Shown: positions 37,096-46,598, numbered from the stretch's first letter. The stretch is DNA of 64,000 nt from Mesorhizobium sp. NZP2077 (GCF_013170805.1 NZ_CP051293.1:6082001-6146000), one strand, 5' to 3'. Numbers and translations: made by a program. Notes: generated by a model not told the origin, from the sequence alone.

Positions 37096-38460
37096 TCAAC
37101 CTTGCCGGAGAAAAGCACTGATAGGCGCCGGGCGGACAGGGGCCTGCCCACGGAACCGGCCGACAGCGCCGGAGGTGCAGCCGGTCTGTGCCGCCACAAG
37201 TTCGACGGCAGCCAATAGGCAATAACGCCCTTGGCAGCGGCCCATTCCGGTGCGCGACAGCGCTTTCACCCTGTTGGCTTCGCCGCCGCCGACATCCACA
37301 CCCTGCCGTACGGCTCCGGCGGTCACGTTCTCGCAGCGGCAGACGACCGCATCGTCTGGGAGTGCCCGCACCATCGCGGCCGGCCAGGGAAAGGTGCAAG
37401 CCAGACCGCGGGCAAAGCGTTCGAGCCGAGCGAGCTTGCGCAGATCGGCACTCAGGGAAGACGTCGGCAATCCGAGATCGGCAAGGCACGCCGCCGCGGC
37501 AAGACGCCCCGCGATCTCCGCGCCATCCGCTCCCAGAAGGCGAACTCCATCGCCCGCAAGATAGACCCCGTTGCCGGCGCGACCCATCCGGTCGGTCCTT
37601 GGCAGCCATTGCCGCCACTGCTCATCGTAGGTGAAGGCGCATCCCGCCAGGTCGGCCAGATGTGTCTCCGCCCGCAGGTGCCAGCCCATGCCGATCGTGT
37701 CGCATGGGGTGAGGCGCTGCCTTCCGCCGGCGTCGCGCCAACACATCGCCGTGACACCCTTCCCGTCGGCCTCGATCCGCTCAAGCGTCACGCCCGCATG
37801 GTAGCGGCCGCCGAGCCTCGCCCGCAGGACCAGGCCGCGCAGCGCGACCAACGGCCGGGCGGCAAGGTCCCAGAGCCCCCGCATTTGCCGGCGCCAGGAA
37901 GAGGTATCCAGCACCGCCGCCACATCCGCTCCAGCCTTGACGAGTTGGGCGCCGACCAGCGTCAGCAAAGGCCCCGATCCGATCAGGACGATCCGCTGCC
38001 CCAGCGCCACGCCCTGCGCCTTCAGCGCGATCTGCGCCGCGCCAAGGCTGTAGACGCCGGCGTTCTGCCAGCCCGGGACCGGAGCGACACGGTCGGATGC
38101 GCCTGTGGCGAGGATCAGGCGGTCATAGCCGACTGACTGCACGCCACCCTCCCCCAGCACATGCAGCCGACCTTCATGCACGGCAATGACCGAGCTTCCG
38201 GCGCAATGGGTGAGCCGCGCCTCTTTGGCCAGCCGATCGAAGAGCGCATGCAGTGCGCCCGCTTTCGCCGCCTCCGAGCCGTAGAGCTGCTTCGCGGTGC
38301 GGGTGAACCCTGCAGGCGGGCGGCGATAGATCTGCCCGCCTGCTTGATGGCCTTCGTCGATCACCACCGGGTGAAGCCCGGCCTCGACCAGCATGGCCGC
38401 AGCCTTTATGCCGGCTGGGCCAGCGCCGACGATCACGATCCGCGGCAAGGTCTCGCTCAC
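37096..38460 (-). CDS. FAD/NAD(P)-binding oxidoreductase with BFD-type [2Fe-2S] domain (HcnB/OoxA-like)
   Basis: The 454-residue protein has two dinucleotide folds: VIVGAGPAGIKAAAML at the N-terminus and IGSGPLLTLVGAQL in the middle, as in pyridine nucleotide-disulfide reductases, with VYLAGDGVRLLGADGAEIAG closing the FAD site. The C-terminal bacterioferritin-associated ferredoxin-like domain carries VCRCENVT and GMGRCQGRYC, giving a C-x-C...C-x4-C cluster site. This is the layout of HcnB, OoxA/NoxA and proline dehydrogenase alpha subunits. The start is GTG 38460, overlapping the stop of the ferredoxin-like gene. It passes electrons from a DAO-type subunit to an acceptor. Confidence 0.9.
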   Translation of the reverse strand: MSETLPRIVIVGAGPAGIKAAAMLVEAGLHPVVIDEGHQAGGQIYRRPPAGFTRTAKQLYGSEAAKAGALHALFDRLAKEARLTHCAGSSVIAVHEGRLHVLGEGGVQSVGYDRLILATGASDRVAPVPGWQNAGVYSLGAAQIALKAQGVALGQRIVLIGSGPLLTLVGAQLVKAGADVAAVLDTSSWRRQMRGLWDLAARPLVALRGLVLRARLGGRYHAGVTLERIEADGKGVTAMCWRDAGGRQRLTPCDTIGMGWHLRAETHLADLAGCAFTYDEQWRQWLPRTDRMGRAGNGVYLAGDGVRLLGADGAEIAGRLAAAACLADLGLPTSSLSADLRKLARLERFARGLACTFPWPAAMVRALPDDAVVCRCENVTAGAVRQGVDVGGGEANRVKALSRTGMGRCQGRYCLLAAVELVAAQTGCTSGAVGRFRGQAPVRPAPISAFLRQG

Positions 38461-38759
38461 GGCCAGCTCTCCGGCTCCATTGTGCGCAACCGCATGCCAT
38501 CGGTGATCGGGACCGAGCACGCACGGATGCGCGGTCCCTCGTCCTGCCATATCCAGCAATCCTGGCAGGCTCCCATCAGGCAGAACCCGGCGCGCGACTC
38601 CGCTCCGAACTCGGATTTTCGCAGCGCGTGCCCTGAAGCCAGCATGGCGGTCAGCACGGTATCGCCCGCCAATGCACTGCACATCTGCCCGTCGAGAGAG
38701 AAATGCAGCTGCGCCCGGTCGAACTCGGCCAGCCGGACGATGCGGCCGGCTGTGATCAT
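38457..38759 (-). CDS. small [2Fe-2S] protein (HcnA-like, Fer2_4)
   Basis: The 100-residue protein contains a plant-type ferredoxin fold with cluster ligands in GFCLMGACQDCWIW and a fourth Cys in RIRACSVPI. The size and motif spacing match HcnA/SoxA-like gamma subunits of heterotrimeric amino acid dehydrogenases. Its ATG overlaps the HyuB stop (ATGA, 38756-38759) and its stop overlaps the GTG of the next gene, so hyuA-hyuB-this-HcnB form one coupled unit. Confidence 0.9.
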   Translation of the reverse strand: MITAGRIVRLAEFDRAQLHFSLDGQMCSALAGDTVLTAMLASGHALRKSEFGAESRAGFCLMGACQDCWIWQDEGPRIRACSVPITDGMRLRTMEPESWP

Positions 38760-40741
38760 TCCGCCGCCTCTCGCACCAGGCCAGGGCGAGGCAGTTCGGG
38801 AAAGCGTTCGCAGACCGCATCGAAGGCCGCCTGAACGCCCTCCGGCCCCGAGCGCCCCTTCATGCGGCGGAAGATCTCCGTCTTGGTGAAGAACCGCCAG
38901 TGGATCGGCAAGTCCCCCAGTATGGCAGTGAGCCGGTCATAGGCGGCCGGCGTCCACTGCGCTTCGTAGCCGTCGCGCTCCGGACCGAAATGGAAATGGC
39001 CGGCGGCCGCCTCCTGTCGCGCACGCAGTTGCCCCGTTGCCTGCTCGTCGATCTCGCCGCCGCGGATGACGACGCCATAGTCGCGTTCGGCCGCAGCCGG
39101 CGAGACATAGCCGCGCCGCACATCCTGCGCGACCCGCCAGGGTTCGCGTTGATGCGGATCGCCGCGCCCGCCGCCTCCGGCGGACCGGATCTCGAGCACG
39201 TCGCCGGGCTGCAGCACAGTGGTGTCGATGTTGCCCAGCCGCCGCTCGTGCTCGGTCGCCGGATTGACGATCATGTCCGACAGGCCTGCCGCCTTGCCGC
39301 CCAGCACGCCCCAGGGACGGAAGAAGCTGCGGTCGCGGTTGCGGGCCGTGATCCTGGAGTCGGGGGCAAAGACGCGGAAGGCCATTTCGGTCGCCAAGCC
39401 GCCGCGCCAACGGCCCGCCCCGCCGCTGTCCCTGGCGAGCCCGTATTTCAGGAATTCGACTGGGGTCTCGGTCTCGGTGATCTCGATCGGCGTGTTCTTG
39501 AGGTAGGCGGCATCCGCGCCAGACCCGTTGGTCCCGTCGCGATGCGGCATCGCGCCGCCGCCGCCGACCACGGGATTCACCGCCGTGATGACGGTCCGGT
39601 AGGTCCGCTCGTCCGTGGTCATGACATTGACGATGCAGTTGTTGCCGGCCGGAGCTGATGGCAGGCGCTCCGGCACCGCTTGCGAGAAGGCGCCAAAGAT
39701 GACCGACCGTAGCCGGGCGCAGGTGAGCGAGCGCATGCCCACGGCGGCGGGGTGTACCGGGTTCAGCACGGACCCCGTGGGTGCGATGCAGGTAAACGGC
39801 CGGGTCAGACCGGTGTTGAGCAGGATTTTCGGGTTGAGGGTGTAGAGCACGTAGTAGACGCCAACCAGCAGCATGGTGTGTCGCGGGTCGCCGCCGGAAG
39901 GCACGTTGAGCGAGGAGCCGAGCTGCGGATCGGAGCCGGTGAAGTCGAGCACCGCCTCGTCGCCCTTGATCGTCAGCGTCAGCTTCAGCCGGCACGGATT
40001 GGCCTCGACTGAATCCTCGTCGGCATAGTCGCAGAATTCCCATGTGCCGTCGGGCATGGAGTGCAGCACGTCGCGTGCCTGCGCTTCCGCCTGGTCGAGA
40101 AGCGCGGCAACGCCTTCGATGAAGCCGGCCTTGCCGAACTTCCTCACCATTGCCTGGATCTTGCGCTCGCCGGTGTTGAGCGCGCCGACCAATGCCTTGA
40201 TGTCACCGATATTGAGGTCGGGCTTGCGCACATTCGTGCTCATGATCCGCAGGATCATCTCGTCGAAGACGCCCTCTCTCACCAGCTTCATTGGAGGAAA
40301 GCGGATGCCTTCCTGGTGGATTTCGGTCAGCGCCCGGCTGAGCGAAGCCGGCACGGCGCCACCCATGTCGGTGTTGTGGATGTGCCCTCCGGTCCAGGCG
40401 ACGATCTCGCCGTCGACGAAGACCGGCTTCCACAGATGCGTGTCCGGCGCGTGGGTGGCGACATAGCCGGAATAGGGATCGTTGGTGAAGGCAACATCCC
40501 CCGGCCGATAGTCGTCCACCATTGCAATCGCGCGGCGATACGAAAGCCCGGGATACCAGGTGGCGCCGAGTTCCATCGGCACGGCGAAGGTGGCGCCTGA
40601 ACGGTCCATCAGCATCACGGTAAAGTCCTGCGTCTCCTTGACGAAGGCGGAATGCGCGGTGCGGTGCAGCGTGTGGGCCATGTTCTCGGCGGCCGCGCGG
40701 GCATGGTTTGCCAGAACCTGAAGGTTTGTCCGGTCAAACAT
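38756..40741 (-). CDS. hyuB: hydantoinase/oxoprolinase B subunit (HyuB)
   Basis: The 661-residue protein carries the HyuB/oxoprolinase B hallmarks: ENMAHTLHRTAHSAFVKET near the N-terminus, DVAFTNDPYSGYVATHAPD, HNTDMGGAVPAS (metal-site region), VNPVVGGGGAMPHRDGTNGS and SAGGGGRGDPHQREP. With HyuA it forms an ATP-dependent hydantoinase/acetone carboxylase-family enzyme that opens a lactam or hydantoin ring. It starts with ATG 40741, four bases after the HyuA stop. Its substrate may be an N-methylhydantoin, 5-oxoproline or related cyclic amide. Confidence 0.93.
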   Translation of the reverse strand: MFDRTNLQVLANHARAAAENMAHTLHRTAHSAFVKETQDFTVMLMDRSGATFAVPMELGATWYPGLSYRRAIAMVDDYRPGDVAFTNDPYSGYVATHAPDTHLWKPVFVDGEIVAWTGGHIHNTDMGGAVPASLSRALTEIHQEGIRFPPMKLVREGVFDEMILRIMSTNVRKPDLNIGDIKALVGALNTGERKIQAMVRKFGKAGFIEGVAALLDQAEAQARDVLHSMPDGTWEFCDYADEDSVEANPCRLKLTLTIKGDEAVLDFTGSDPQLGSSLNVPSGGDPRHTMLLVGVYYVLYTLNPKILLNTGLTRPFTCIAPTGSVLNPVHPAAVGMRSLTCARLRSVIFGAFSQAVPERLPSAPAGNNCIVNVMTTDERTYRTVITAVNPVVGGGGAMPHRDGTNGSGADAAYLKNTPIEITETETPVEFLKYGLARDSGGAGRWRGGLATEMAFRVFAPDSRITARNRDRSFFRPWGVLGGKAAGLSDMIVNPATEHERRLGNIDTTVLQPGDVLEIRSAGGGGRGDPHQREPWRVAQDVRRGYVSPAAAERDYGVVIRGGEIDEQATGQLRARQEAAAGHFHFGPERDGYEAQWTPAAYDRLTAILGDLPIHWRFFTKTEIFRRMKGRSGPEGVQAAFDAVCERFPELPRPGLVREAAE

Positions 40742-40745
40742 GGCG

Positions 40746-42824
40746 TCACTCCGCGAAGGTCAGCAAAAGGTTGAGATGGCGGTCGACCCGTGCCTGCGCT
40801 CCGGCGGGAATGGCGAAGGTGGTGTCTTCCTGAACGACCACGGCAGGCCCGTGGAAGGTGCTGCCCGGCACGAGGGCTTGCCGGTCGTGGAGGTCGACGG
40901 TCTCGACGCTCGCGCCGGTGTAGACCGGGAGCCGGCGCGCCGGAATGGCCGGAGCATCGATCTCGTCGATCTCCGGGAAGAAGAGTTTCGGCCCTGCGCC
41001 GATGGCCGATAGCCGGACATTCACAAGTTCGATCTCGCCTTCCGGATCGTGGAAATCGTAGAGCCGCTCATGGGTGAGATGGAAGGCCTGCGCGATGGCC
41101 GCAACATTGCCGTCCACCAGCCATTCCGGCAGAAGGACGACCTCGATTTCATAGCTCTGCCCGACATAGCGCATGTCGCAGGTAAGACTGAGCTCCGCCG
41201 CCGCATCGTGCCCCTGCGCCGTAAGCCAGTCGCGGCCCTCACGCGCCAGCGCCTCGAAGGCCTCGCGAATTCCGGCAAGCGACACGCCCGACAGCGGGCT
41301 GAAGATGGTACGAATGAAGTCGCCGCGCAGATCCGCCACCAGCCCGCCCAGCGCCGAAACCACGCCGGGCCGGCGCGGCGCCATGACACGCTTGATGCCG
41401 AGTTCGCGGGCAAGGAAGGCACCGAGCATCGGCCCGCCGCCGCCGAAAGGCATCAGCGTGAAATCGCGCAAGTCGACGCCGGCGCGCGAGGCCAGCTTCT
41501 CGACCTCGACGAACATTTCCGACACCGCGATGTCGAGGATCGCCTGGGCGGTCTGCTCGACCGGGCGGTTGAGCCGGGTGGCGAGCTCGCCGACGGCGCG
41601 ATGCGCCAGGCCGGTATCGATCCGCAACTGGCCATAGGCCATCTCGCTGTGGCCGAGCCATCCGCACACCACCATGGCGTCCGTCACCGTCGGCCTCTCG
41701 CCGCCACGGCCGTAGCATGCCGGCCCTGGCGTAGAACCGGCCGACTCCGGTCCGACCCGCAGCACACCTTGCGCATCGACGCTGGCGATCGAGCCGCCGC
41801 CGACACCGATCGAGCTTACCGACACGGAGGGGATATGGAGCGGAAATTCGCCGATCAGTTCGCCGGTGCCGAACTGCGCCTCGCCATCGATAATGAGCGC
41901 GAAATCGGCCGAGGTCCCGCCAATGTCGAGGGTCAGGATCCTGTCTTCGCCTGCCTGACGCGCCAGCCACGAGGCGCCGATGACGCCGGAAGCCGTTCCC
42001 GACAAAAGCATGCTCACGCAGGCGCGCTTGCCTTCGGCGGCGTTCATCAGCCCACCGTTCGACTTCGTCAGCATGGGGCGGGCCGGCACGCCGTGGTCCT
42101 TCAGCCGCTGTTCCAACGCCGTCAGATAGCCGCAGACACGCGGATGGACATAGCCGTTGAGGATAGCGGTCGAGCTGCGCTCATATTCGCGGATGACCGG
42201 CCAGACCTCGGCGGAGGAGAAGACGAACAGGTCGGGCGCAAGACGCCCGATCGTCGCCTTCACCGAAGCTTCCTGAGCGGCATTGCGCCAGGAATGCAGG
42301 AAGGACACGATGATGCCTTGCGCCCCGTTGGCTTTCGCCACTGCCACCGCCCTTTCCACCGCCGCCATATCCGGCGCCCGGGATTCGCTGCCATCGGCAC
42401 GCATGCGGGCCGGAATGCCGAAAACCATGTCGCGCGAGATCAGCGGGTCCGGCCGCGAGCAGAACAGCGAATACATGTCCGGCATGCGCAGCCGCGCCAG
42501 TTCGATGACGTCCTCGAAGCCGGCATTGGTGAACAGCGCCAGCGGCGCGCCCTTGCGCTGGATGATGGTGTTGATGCCGATGGTCGTGCCGTGCACGAAG
42601 CGCGTCATGCGTTTGGGATCAAAGCCTTCGCGTTCGGCCAAAAGGGCGAGACCCGTCATCAGCTCGGCGCCCGGATCTTCGGGCGTCGTCAGCACTTTCA
42701 GCGAGGCGACACGACCAGAATTTGCTTCCAGCGCACAGAAATCGATGAATGTGCCGCCGATATCGACGCCGACCTTCCAGTCGGCTTCGTTGCACGCCTC
42801 GTCCATCGCGATGGCACCATCCAT
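40746..42824 (-). CDS. hyuA: hydantoinase/oxoprolinase A subunit (HyuA)
   Basis: The 692-residue ASKHA-fold ATPase has VGVDIGGTFIDFCALE near the N-terminus, FVHGTTIGINTIIQRKGAP, LTLDIGGTSADFALI, IGVGGGSIASVDAQGVLRVG and LMPFGGGGPMLGAFLAREL. These are diagnostic of HyuA and oxoprolinase A. AAGGGA upstream of ATG 42824 supports that start over the TTG at 42848. It provides ATP-driven substrate activation for HyuB. The coupled downstream iron-sulfur flavoproteins suggest the ring-opening product is then oxidised by a flavoprotein dehydrogenase. Confidence 0.93.
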   Translation of the reverse strand: MDGAIAMDEACNEADWKVGVDIGGTFIDFCALEANSGRVASLKVLTTPEDPGAELMTGLALLAEREGFDPKRMTRFVHGTTIGINTIIQRKGAPLALFTNAGFEDVIELARLRMPDMYSLFCSRPDPLISRDMVFGIPARMRADGSESRAPDMAAVERAVAVAKANGAQGIIVSFLHSWRNAAQEASVKATIGRLAPDLFVFSSAEVWPVIREYERSSTAILNGYVHPRVCGYLTALEQRLKDHGVPARPMLTKSNGGLMNAAEGKRACVSMLLSGTASGVIGASWLARQAGEDRILTLDIGGTSADFALIIDGEAQFGTGELIGEFPLHIPSVSVSSIGVGGGSIASVDAQGVLRVGPESAGSTPGPACYGRGGERPTVTDAMVVCGWLGHSEMAYGQLRIDTGLAHRAVGELATRLNRPVEQTAQAILDIAVSEMFVEVEKLASRAGVDLRDFTLMPFGGGGPMLGAFLARELGIKRVMAPRRPGVVSALGGLVADLRGDFIRTIFSPLSGVSLAGIREAFEALAREGRDWLTAQGHDAAAELSLTCDMRYVGQSYEIEVVLLPEWLVDGNVAAIAQAFHLTHERLYDFHDPEGEIELVNVRLSAIGAGPKLFFPEIDEIDAPAIPARRLPVYTGASVETVDLHDRQALVPGSTFHGPAVVVQEDTTFAIPAGAQARVDRHLNLLLTFAE

Positions 42825-42913
42825 GATGCGTCCCTTCCTGTCTGCCAACCAAAGCTGACACGACAGGATGGCCAGGGTCCAAGACGGATGACGAGGAACA
42901 ATATAAGTCTTGC

Positions 42914-43825
42914 TTATGCCCTTGCTCTGTCACCGCCGAGCACAGCGGAGCAGGCCGTACGGATCTGGTCGCGCATCATCTCATCGGCCCGCGAGAGGGC
43001 CCGTGTGCGCGAGGTCAACAGCGCGATTGGAAATTCCGGCCCCGCTGCGAGCGGCCTGACGGCGAGCCCGGCAAACTGGTGCCATGGCAGCAACGCGTCG
43101 ACGAGCGCGATACCCAGACCGGCCTGGACGAAGCCGACGGCCGAGATGGAGACATCGATCTCGAGCGACGGCGAAAGCGCCACACGCTGCGCGCGGGCAG
43201 CGTGGGCCAGTTCGTCGGCGGGGCGGGTGTTTGCGCGATAGGATATCAACTCTTCGCCGGCGAGATCGGCGAGCGTCAACTCGGTCTTCCCGGCCAACGC
43301 ATGCCCGGCGGGCAGCAGGCATGAGAAACCGACGCTGCCGATCACTTCTGCCTCGATGTCGGGTGGCAGGCGGTCGTCCAAGGCCACGCCGAGGCTGGCA
43401 TCGCCCGCGCGCAGCATGTCGACGATCGCGGCGATCGGCGCCATGTGGGAGCGCAGCAAAATGTCGGGATGCTGCGCCCGGAAGCTGGTGAAGGCGCGCG
43501 GCAAGATGGCCATGGCCGGCGGCGGCGAGGCCGCGACCCGCACCAGCCCCGTTCGGCCCAAACGCAGGTCGGTGGTCTTGCGGCGCAAGCCTTCCAGCCC
43601 CGCCGACAGCCGCTCGGCATCGGCGAAAATCTCGAGCGCCTCCGGGGTCGGCCGCAGCCGGCCCTTGACGCGCTCGAACAGCGTGAAGCCGAGTTCGTCC
43701 TCAGTGTGGAGCAGGATCTGGCTGAGTGCGGGCTGGGAAATGTTCAGCATCCGCGCCGCGGCAGTCACGGTGCCCGCGCGCATGACGGCGATGAACACTT
43801 CGAGCTGACGGGCCCGCATTGCCAC
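42914..43825 (-). CDS. LysR-family transcriptional regulator
   Basis: The 303-residue protein has the N-terminal LysR winged helix-turn-helix (LEVFIAVMRAGTVTAAARML, NISQPALSQILLHTEDELGF) and a C-terminal effector-binding domain. It lies directly upstream of hyuA on the same strand and is divergent, across 110 bp, from the flavoprotein gene at 43936. That is the classical LysR position, so it probably controls this gene and possibly hyuAB. The effector is likely the pathway substrate. Confidence 0.94.
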   Translation of the reverse strand: MAMRARQLEVFIAVMRAGTVTAAARMLNISQPALSQILLHTEDELGFTLFERVKGRLRPTPEALEIFADAERLSAGLEGLRRKTTDLRLGRTGLVRVAASPPPAMAILPRAFTSFRAQHPDILLRSHMAPIAAIVDMLRAGDASLGVALDDRLPPDIEAEVIGSVGFSCLLPAGHALAGKTELTLADLAGEELISYRANTRPADELAHAARAQRVALSPSLEIDVSISAVGFVQAGLGIALVDALLPWHQFAGLAVRPLAAGPEFPIALLTSRTRALSRADEMMRDQIRTACSAVLGGDRARA

Positions 43826-43935
43826 TCCATAGGTTCAGCTTATGGCTGTTGTCCAAACCCATCTTTGACGCAATGAAGCGGTGCCGACAAGATGGGCGCA
43901 TCCAAGGATCAGCCGCTCTGCGCTAGGGAACGACT

Positions 43936-45054
43936 ATGGATGTGATCGTGCTGGGCGGCGGACTGATGGGAACGGCTTCGGCCTATTTCCTCGCCAGTCG
44001 CGGCGCACGCGTGACGCTGATCGAGCGCAACCGGGTCGGCACCGGAGCGACAGTCGCCTCCTTCGGCAACATACGGCGCACGGGGCGCCATCTGTCCCAG
44101 CTTCCACTGGCCGACCGCTCGCTGCGGCTGTGGGGCGAAGCTGAAAAGATGCTTGGCCGCGATGTGGAATTCCGCGCTACTGGTCATATCCGGCTGATCT
44201 TCGATGAAGGAAGCCTTGCCGACATGCGGGCCTATGCCCAAGCCGCGCGGCCGTTGGGGCTAGTGCTGGAAGAACTCGGCCCGCGCGAGATCCGTTCCCG
44301 TTTTCCCGGCCTCGGCCCCGACGCGGTCGCCGCGTCGTTCTCTCCGCATGACGGCAGCGGCAATCCGCGGCTGATCGCACCCGCCTTTGCCGAAGCGGCC
44401 CGCAAGCTCGGCGCGGAAATCGTCGAGGACGCTGAAATCGACACGATCAGGCACTCGGGTTCCAGTTTCCTTGTCACCACTTCGAAAGGCCCATTCGCCG
44501 CCGAGAGTCTGCTCAACACCGCAGGAGCTTGGGGCGCGCACGTCGCCGCGCAATTCGGCGAAGAGGTACCACTCGACGCCCGCGGCCCGCAGATGGGCGT
44601 GACCGAGCCGCTGCCGCATCGAATCCTGCCGGTGGTCGGCATCTGGACGCGTGACAAGGACCATGGCGCCTATCTGCGTCAGGTCGAACGCGGCAACATC
44701 GTCTTCGGCGGTGCGGCCGAAAGGGTGTCTGTAGACCTCGATCCCGGCCATGCGGCCGCCGATCCCATGCGCCTTCCGTTGCAACTGCGCGCCGTCGCGC
44801 GGCTGTTGCCGGCAATCGCGCGGGTCGCGGTGATCCGCACATGGTCCGGCTGCGAGGGCTATATCAGGGACATGCTGCCGGTCATGGGGCGCTCGGCAAC
44901 GACGCCAGGCCTGTTCCACGCCTTCGGCTTCAGCGGACACGGCTACCAGCTTGGTCCGGGTGTCGGCGACGCCATGGCCGAGCTCATCACGACCGACCAC
45001 TGCGAAACACCGCTCGACGATTTCAGGATCGATCGCTTCGGCCGTGCGGCCTGA
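43936..45054 (+). CDS. FAD-dependent oxidoreductase (DAO family, HcnC/OoxB-like)
   Basis: The 372-residue flavoprotein starts MDVIVLGGGLMGTASAYFLA, an FAD fingerprint at the very N-terminus. IERNRVGTGATVASFGNIRR follows, and the C-terminal motif FGFSGHGYQLGPGVGDAMAE fits sarcosine oxidase beta, HcnC and OoxB. AGGGA precedes ATG 43936. Divergent from the LysR gene, it is a strong candidate for the catalytic beta subunit working with the HcnA- and HcnB-like proteins encoded at 38759-37096. Confidence 0.9.
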   Translation: MDVIVLGGGLMGTASAYFLASRGARVTLIERNRVGTGATVASFGNIRRTGRHLSQLPLADRSLRLWGEAEKMLGRDVEFRATGHIRLIFDEGSLADMRAYAQAARPLGLVLEELGPREIRSRFPGLGPDAVAASFSPHDGSGNPRLIAPAFAEAARKLGAEIVEDAEIDTIRHSGSSFLVTTSKGPFAAESLLNTAGAWGAHVAAQFGEEVPLDARGPQMGVTEPLPHRILPVVGIWTRDKDHGAYLRQVERGNIVFGGAAERVSVDLDPGHAAADPMRLPLQLRAVARLLPAIARVAVIRTWSGCEGYIRDMLPVMGRSATTPGLFHAFGFSGHGYQLGPGVGDAMAELITTDHCETPLDDFRIDRFGRAA

Positions 45055-45248
45055 AGGGGCAGCCAACCATATCCGCGCGGCGATGGCTCCTTTGGCCACG
45101 AAGGCGGGATAGTCAGTCTTGACGGCGCTTTACGAATCTAAGGATCTCGAGTGGGCTTTGTACTCACACAAAACATGCCTCCCAAACTAAACCAGGCGGG
45201 AGGCGGAAGAACGGGCATTTGCGAGCACAGACAATGGTGGGCTGGCGG

Positions 45249-45410
45249 TTAGCCGCCGCCCATGGCCACGGACATAAAGGCCCGGAAGGCGGCGGCCGCC
45301 GGGCCGATCGGTCTGTCACGCGACCATGCCAGGGCGACATCCATATTGGGGATCGGCTCGACAAGCCGGCGCAAAGGAAAGGAGCGGGTGATAAAGGACT
45401 CTTTGTGACT
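45249..45410 (-). pseudogene. C-terminal relic of a LysR-type regulator
   Basis: On the minus strand a frame without a start reads SFITRSFPLRRLVEPIPNMD and then VALAWSRDRPIGPAAAAFRA before TAA at 45249-45251. The IPNMDVALAWSRDRP.GPAAAAFR pattern is the end of LysR effector domains. No N-terminal part is present. It marks the right boundary of the catabolic block. The rest of 45055-45678 shows no gene. Confidence 0.6.
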
Positions 45411-45678
45411 AGTCGACCATGGACGCCTACCGCTATTGTCCGGTTCCGGCGAGCCACTCTAAAGCGCCCTCGCGATTAAACAGACCATCCTCTTCGTCAG
45501 AAGCTTTCTCCACTGAACGTCCAGACTGAAGTCAAGTCGTGCTTCAATGTGCTCCTCGTTAGGGTTGGAAACGGCCCCTAGGGTCGTCGAGATCAAAGCT
45601 ATGTTGCACGACGATTGGTCGGGCGAACCATTTGAGCCCGCGAGGCCACGATCTTATTGAATGGCGCGTGCCAGCTGA

Positions 45679-45894
45679 CTAGCCTTCAGGCAACTTACCC
45701 TCTTCGGTTCCAAGCTGCAGGGCGTGGTCCGTAGCTAATTTGAGGAGGGTCGCTGCGGTTTCCCGCGGGGTCCACCCCTGCGATACCGAGGTGGTAACCA
45801 GCGACGCGAAAGCCGCTTCCAGGGCGACCTCACAATTGACCTCTCGATCCGGATTACCCGCTGGCAATATTGGTGGTTCGACGGTGAGCGACAT
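45679..45894 (-). CDS. small hypothetical protein
   Basis: The 71-residue protein reads MSLTVEPPILPAGNPDREVN at the start, followed by CEVALEAAFASLVTTSVSQG and ETAATLLKLATDHALQLG. It looks like an amphipathic helical protein, similar to small Rhizobiales proteins of unknown role that I recall. ATG 45894 is preferred; TTG 45903 and GTG 45900 are alternatives. The upstream ribosome binding site is weak. Confidence 0.55.
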   Translation of the reverse strand: MSLTVEPPILPAGNPDREVNCEVALEAAFASLVTTSVSQGWTPRETAATLLKLATDHALQLGTEEGKLPEG

Positions 45895-45975
45895 GGACAC
45901 CAATAATCCGACCGATGAAAGGTTCCACGATGCCGGACGGTCCGTCGGTTGGTTTATCGCCGCGCGCCGTATCGC

Positions 45976-46053
45976 CTATCTTCTGAGGCCGAAAAAGCTC
46001 AAGACCGCAAGGACGACGACGACGAGTCCGACGATGTATATAATGCTGTTCAT
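45976..46053 (-). CDS. 25-residue single-pass membrane microprotein
   Basis: A complete reading frame encodes MNSIIYIVGLVVVVLAVLSF followed by FGLRR. A strong Shine-Dalgarno GAGGAGA sits seven bases before the ATG at 46053. Almost the entire product is one hydrophobic helix with a short basic tail, so it should insert N-out/C-in. I recall near-identical short peptides in other rhizobial genomes but cannot verify that here. It may act as a small regulator or subunit in the inner membrane. Confidence 0.75.
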   Translation of the reverse strand: MNSIIYIVGLVVVVLAVLSFFGLRR

Positions 46054-46598
46054 GGGTCCATCTCCTCAGAATTTGCGGGTCAAACACATTTCTGCTTCGA
46101 GGAGTCGCCCGAGCAATTTCCGGTAACCCTCGCGCTGTAATGAACACTTAGAACCTCCTAATGTTCCATCGGGGATGATTGGCAGATAGCGTCGATCCGC
46201 GTGACGCGATCTGTGTCGCTCGCCATCGATGATAGCTCCGGGCAAGGCTATTGACCTTTTTCACCGCGATTCAATTCGTTCGATTTTAAATGGTAGCAAT
46301 TTCTGAAGTCGCCGCGATCACGACACCAAGGCAAGAGCTGGGGTGTCCGACATGGGACGTGCTGACATGCGTCGGATCGGGAATTGCCTTTAATTCGCGT
46401 CTTGACGCGCCAGTAAGCATGGCAAGGCTGTTAGTGCACCCCTTGCATGATGACTTCAAACATTCCGCCGATTTCCTCATCGACGTCTCGGCCTGGAACG
46501 CCTCGGGTTTCCGTTGCCCGTTTTGCGTCAACAGACATGTCGATCACGTCGCAGATAGGCCGAGGGAACATTTTAGCCATATCGAATGTTCAAATTTT
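46054..46598. other. intergenic region, no supported gene
   Basis: The left part holds the leader and promoter of the microprotein gene. A longer open frame in phase with the XRE gene runs through from 46290, but its upstream part lacks protein-like features. A minus-strand frame at 46286-46531 with several cysteines has no good start. Confidence 0.35.
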
